A stretch of 64,000 bases of DNA from JAGXLC01 sp041686375. Lineage in GTDB: Bacteria; Bacteroidota; Bacteroidia; Bacteroidales; UBA12077. Positions within the stretch are counted from its first letter, which is position 1. Each line of letters starts with the position of its first letter. Shown here piece by piece: positions 62,704-64,000 of the stretch. Where the stretch lies: contig JAWLEB010000007.1 in assembly GCA_041686375.1 (NCBI GenBank), forward strand, positions 26,157 through 90,156. The letters run 5' to 3'. A model generated the notes under the pieces. It saw only the letters and a program-made list of their open reading frames with translations. It had not been told where the DNA came from and ran no database searches. A program made the position numbers and the translations under genes.

Positions 62704-63825
62704 ATGAAAAAACAAACCCTGTTACTTAGAAGTTTTATCATTTTCTTTCTTGCCTTATTTATGAATCAGAATATGTCTGCTCAGTTCAATAATGTTGGAG
62801 ATATTATGAAAGCAGGAAAGGAAGATGCGAATATTATTCTTGAGGAATATGCTACACCTTTAGGAAAGGCCTGGGGAGCTGATCTTGGAGGAGGATGGTA
62901 TAATACCGCCTCAGCCCATAGCACACTTGGTTTTGACTTGACATTTTCCACAAGTTTTGCTAAAACTCCGGATGCTGATCTATTATTCGACCTGGCGGAT
63001 CTTGAACTCAATAAAATTTCATCTGCTGGAAATGAATCAGAATTTCCCACATTAACAAATGGAGATGACGTAAATTCTATAACAATCACAGAAGATATTG
63101 AAACTCCCACAGGCACAGAAACAGTGACCATATTACCGGAAACTGAGTTAAAAGGTTTCAGTGTGCCAGTTGGTATTCCGCTGCCTACCTTAAATTTGGG
63201 TTTTGGTCTTGTCAAGAATACAGAAATTGTTGGACGTTTTGTACCAACCACAGGAATGGGAAATTTTGGAGAAATAGGCTTATGGGGTGTTGGTGTTAAG
63301 CATGATGTGCTTCAGTGGCTTCCAGTAGTTGATAAACTACCAATCATTAAGGCATCATTGTTCTTAGGTTATTCTCAAATGGATGGTGGTTTTGATTTAA
63401 GTTATTATCCCGAAGAGATGGTGGATAATGATAACAATTATATAAATCCTGAAAATCAAAAAGTTAACTTAACAACTTCAGCTTTCCATTCTGCTCTTTT
63501 GGTTGGCGCGAAACTACCTGTGATTCATCCTTACGTTTCTTTTGGTTTAACAAATAGTAATTTTGGGATGGACCTGACCGGCGAATATGCCCTGCCTGTT
63601 CCTGCGCTTGATGAAAATGAACACCCAACAGGAGAGACAGAGTTAAGACCTGAAGACGAGGATGTTGTACTAAATGACCCTATAAGTATTGAGATATCGA
63701 ATGGACTGCAACCTTCTGTAGCAGCAGGATTGAGAATAAAGATGGCTGTTCTGACTATCCATGCACAATACACATTGCAAGAATATCCAATGGTTACCGG
63801 AGGATTAGGAATCAGTTTCAGATAG
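62704..63825 (+). CDS. DUF6588 family protein (probable outer-membrane protein)
   Basis: A 373-residue exported protein, signal peptide ending NMSAQ. The mature part FNNVGDIMKAGKEDANIILEEYATPLGKAWGADLGGGWYNTASAHSTLG is the hallmark of DUF6588 proteins; the remainder is rich in beta-strands and Gly (LGFGLVKNTEIVGRFVPT), ending GGLGISFR with a C-terminal Phe-Arg. I infer a beta-barrel in the outer membrane; function unknown. It has its own terminator. It is divergent from rarA. Confidence 0.88.
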   Translation: MKKQTLLLRSFIIFFLALFMNQNMSAQFNNVGDIMKAGKEDANIILEEYATPLGKAWGADLGGGWYNTASAHSTLGFDLTFSTSFAKTPDADLLFDLADLELNKISSAGNESEFPTLTNGDDVNSITITEDIETPTGTETVTILPETELKGFSVPVGIPLPTLNLGFGLVKNTEIVGRFVPTTGMGNFGEIGLWGVGVKHDVLQWLPVVDKLPIIKASLFLGYSQMDGGFDLSYYPEEMVDNDNNYINPENQKVNLTTSAFHSALLVGAKLPVIHPYVSFGLTNSNFGMDLTGEYALPVPALDENEHPTGETELRPEDEDVVLNDPISIEISNGLQPSVAAGLRIKMAVLTIHAQYTLQEYPMVTGGLGISFR

Positions 63826-63853
63826 TAATATAGTTTTTTTAATCTTTTATAAT

Positions 63854-63902
63854 TCCGCATTTGTTGAATCAAAAACTCAACAATTGCGGATTTTATTTTT
63901 TA
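63854..63902 (+). terminator. strong intrinsic terminator after the DUF6588 gene
   Basis: TCCGCATTTGTTGA pairs with TCAACAATTGCGGA over 14 bp with one mismatch around a 9 nt loop, then TTTTATTTTTT. It lies 29 bp after the stop. The last 100 bases of the window after it hold no recognisable feature. Confidence 0.9.
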
Positions 63903-64000
63903 ATTACTTCCTGTTTTGTGCATTGGGTCACCCACTTTTGATTTTCATATTTAAGAGTTGATTTTGCAAATCAGTTGGCTGCAAAATTTTAGTTTTGATC

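Noticed and set aside
1..64000. Mobile elements, CRISPR array, prophage
   Set aside because: No transposase, integrase, phage gene, repeat-spacer pattern or flanking direct repeats were found. The two leader copies are the only long repeats noticed and lack a transposase or target-site duplication.

Overview
This AT-rich window carries about 53 genes, most of them intact. It looks like a chromosomal segment of a member of the Bacteroidota. Four things suggest this: matches to the Bacteroidota -7 promoter element TAnnTTTG upstream of several genes; start codons that mostly lack a Shine-Dalgarno sequence; families that are typical of or largely confined to the phylum (GYDIA-type GHMP kinase, DUF2027/Smr protein, DUF6588 protein, TerB/FHA-like ABCG exporter, SiaB/SiaC pair, WbqC next to lepB); and many Sec or lipoprotein signal peptides ending in SAQ or LxxC. 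Below phylum level, order Bacteroidales/Marinilabiliales or a relative is only a guess. I see no phage, IS element, CRISPR array, tRNA or rRNA.

Layout. 1-8.5 kb: the end of lepB, a WbqC protein, a tetrapyrrole-methylase-type methyltransferase, a PhnP-like metallohydrolase, a secreted S51 (cyanophycinase-like) protein, a PAS histidine kinase, a lipoprotein and kynureninase. 8.6-20.6 kb: a ten-gene run on the minus strand. It starts with methylcrotonyl-CoA carboxylase beta, a methylglutaconyl-CoA hydratase-like enzyme, the carboxylase alpha subunit and an acyl-CoA dehydrogenase (leucine catabolism). It continues without a break into fni, HMG-CoA reductase, the GYDIA kinase, diphosphomevalonate decarboxylase, mevalonate kinase and a UbiA prenyltransferase. 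Leucine breakdown yields HMG-CoA, the substrate of HMG-CoA reductase, so the two halves share a metabolite. 21-27 kb: an unknown protein, an alcohol dehydrogenase, a MATE exporter, a dead DPP-IV gene (large internal deletion plus a stop codon) and a sodium symporter. 27-33 kb: a lipoprotein and secreted-protein pair, a fused TerB/FHA-like/ABCG exporter and a SiaB/SiaC switch pair. 33-39 kb: two rRNA methyltransferases, a small protein, a sigma factor and uvrA. 39-45 kb: a second copy of the lipoprotein/secreted pair, a secreted CarboxypepD_reg-like protein, a GRAM/PH-like protein, a GH97 glycosidase and a GroES-like protein. 45-54 kb: a Pif1/RecD-like helicase with RtcB, a GreA/B-like protein, a C69 dipeptidase, threonine aldolase and QueA. 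54-64 kb: a DUF2027/Smr protein, RNase P RNA, a SlyD-like isomerase, a porin-like protein, a beta-lactamase-fold hydrolase, a cNMP-binding histidine kinase, an SRPBCC protein, KdsA, RarA and a DUF6588 protein.

The least expected observations are these: (1) a roughly 150-170 nt leader present twice, directly upstream of the C69 dipeptidase and the porin-like gene, with a conserved bulged stem; (2) a duplicated lipoprotein/secreted-protein module, one copy in line with the exporter; (3) the fused leucine-to-mevalonate run; (4) a perfect Shine-Dalgarno sequence in front of a sigma-factor gene; (5) an S51 protein that appears to contain a second, dead S51 domain. All family assignments rest on motifs read by eye; no database search was run.
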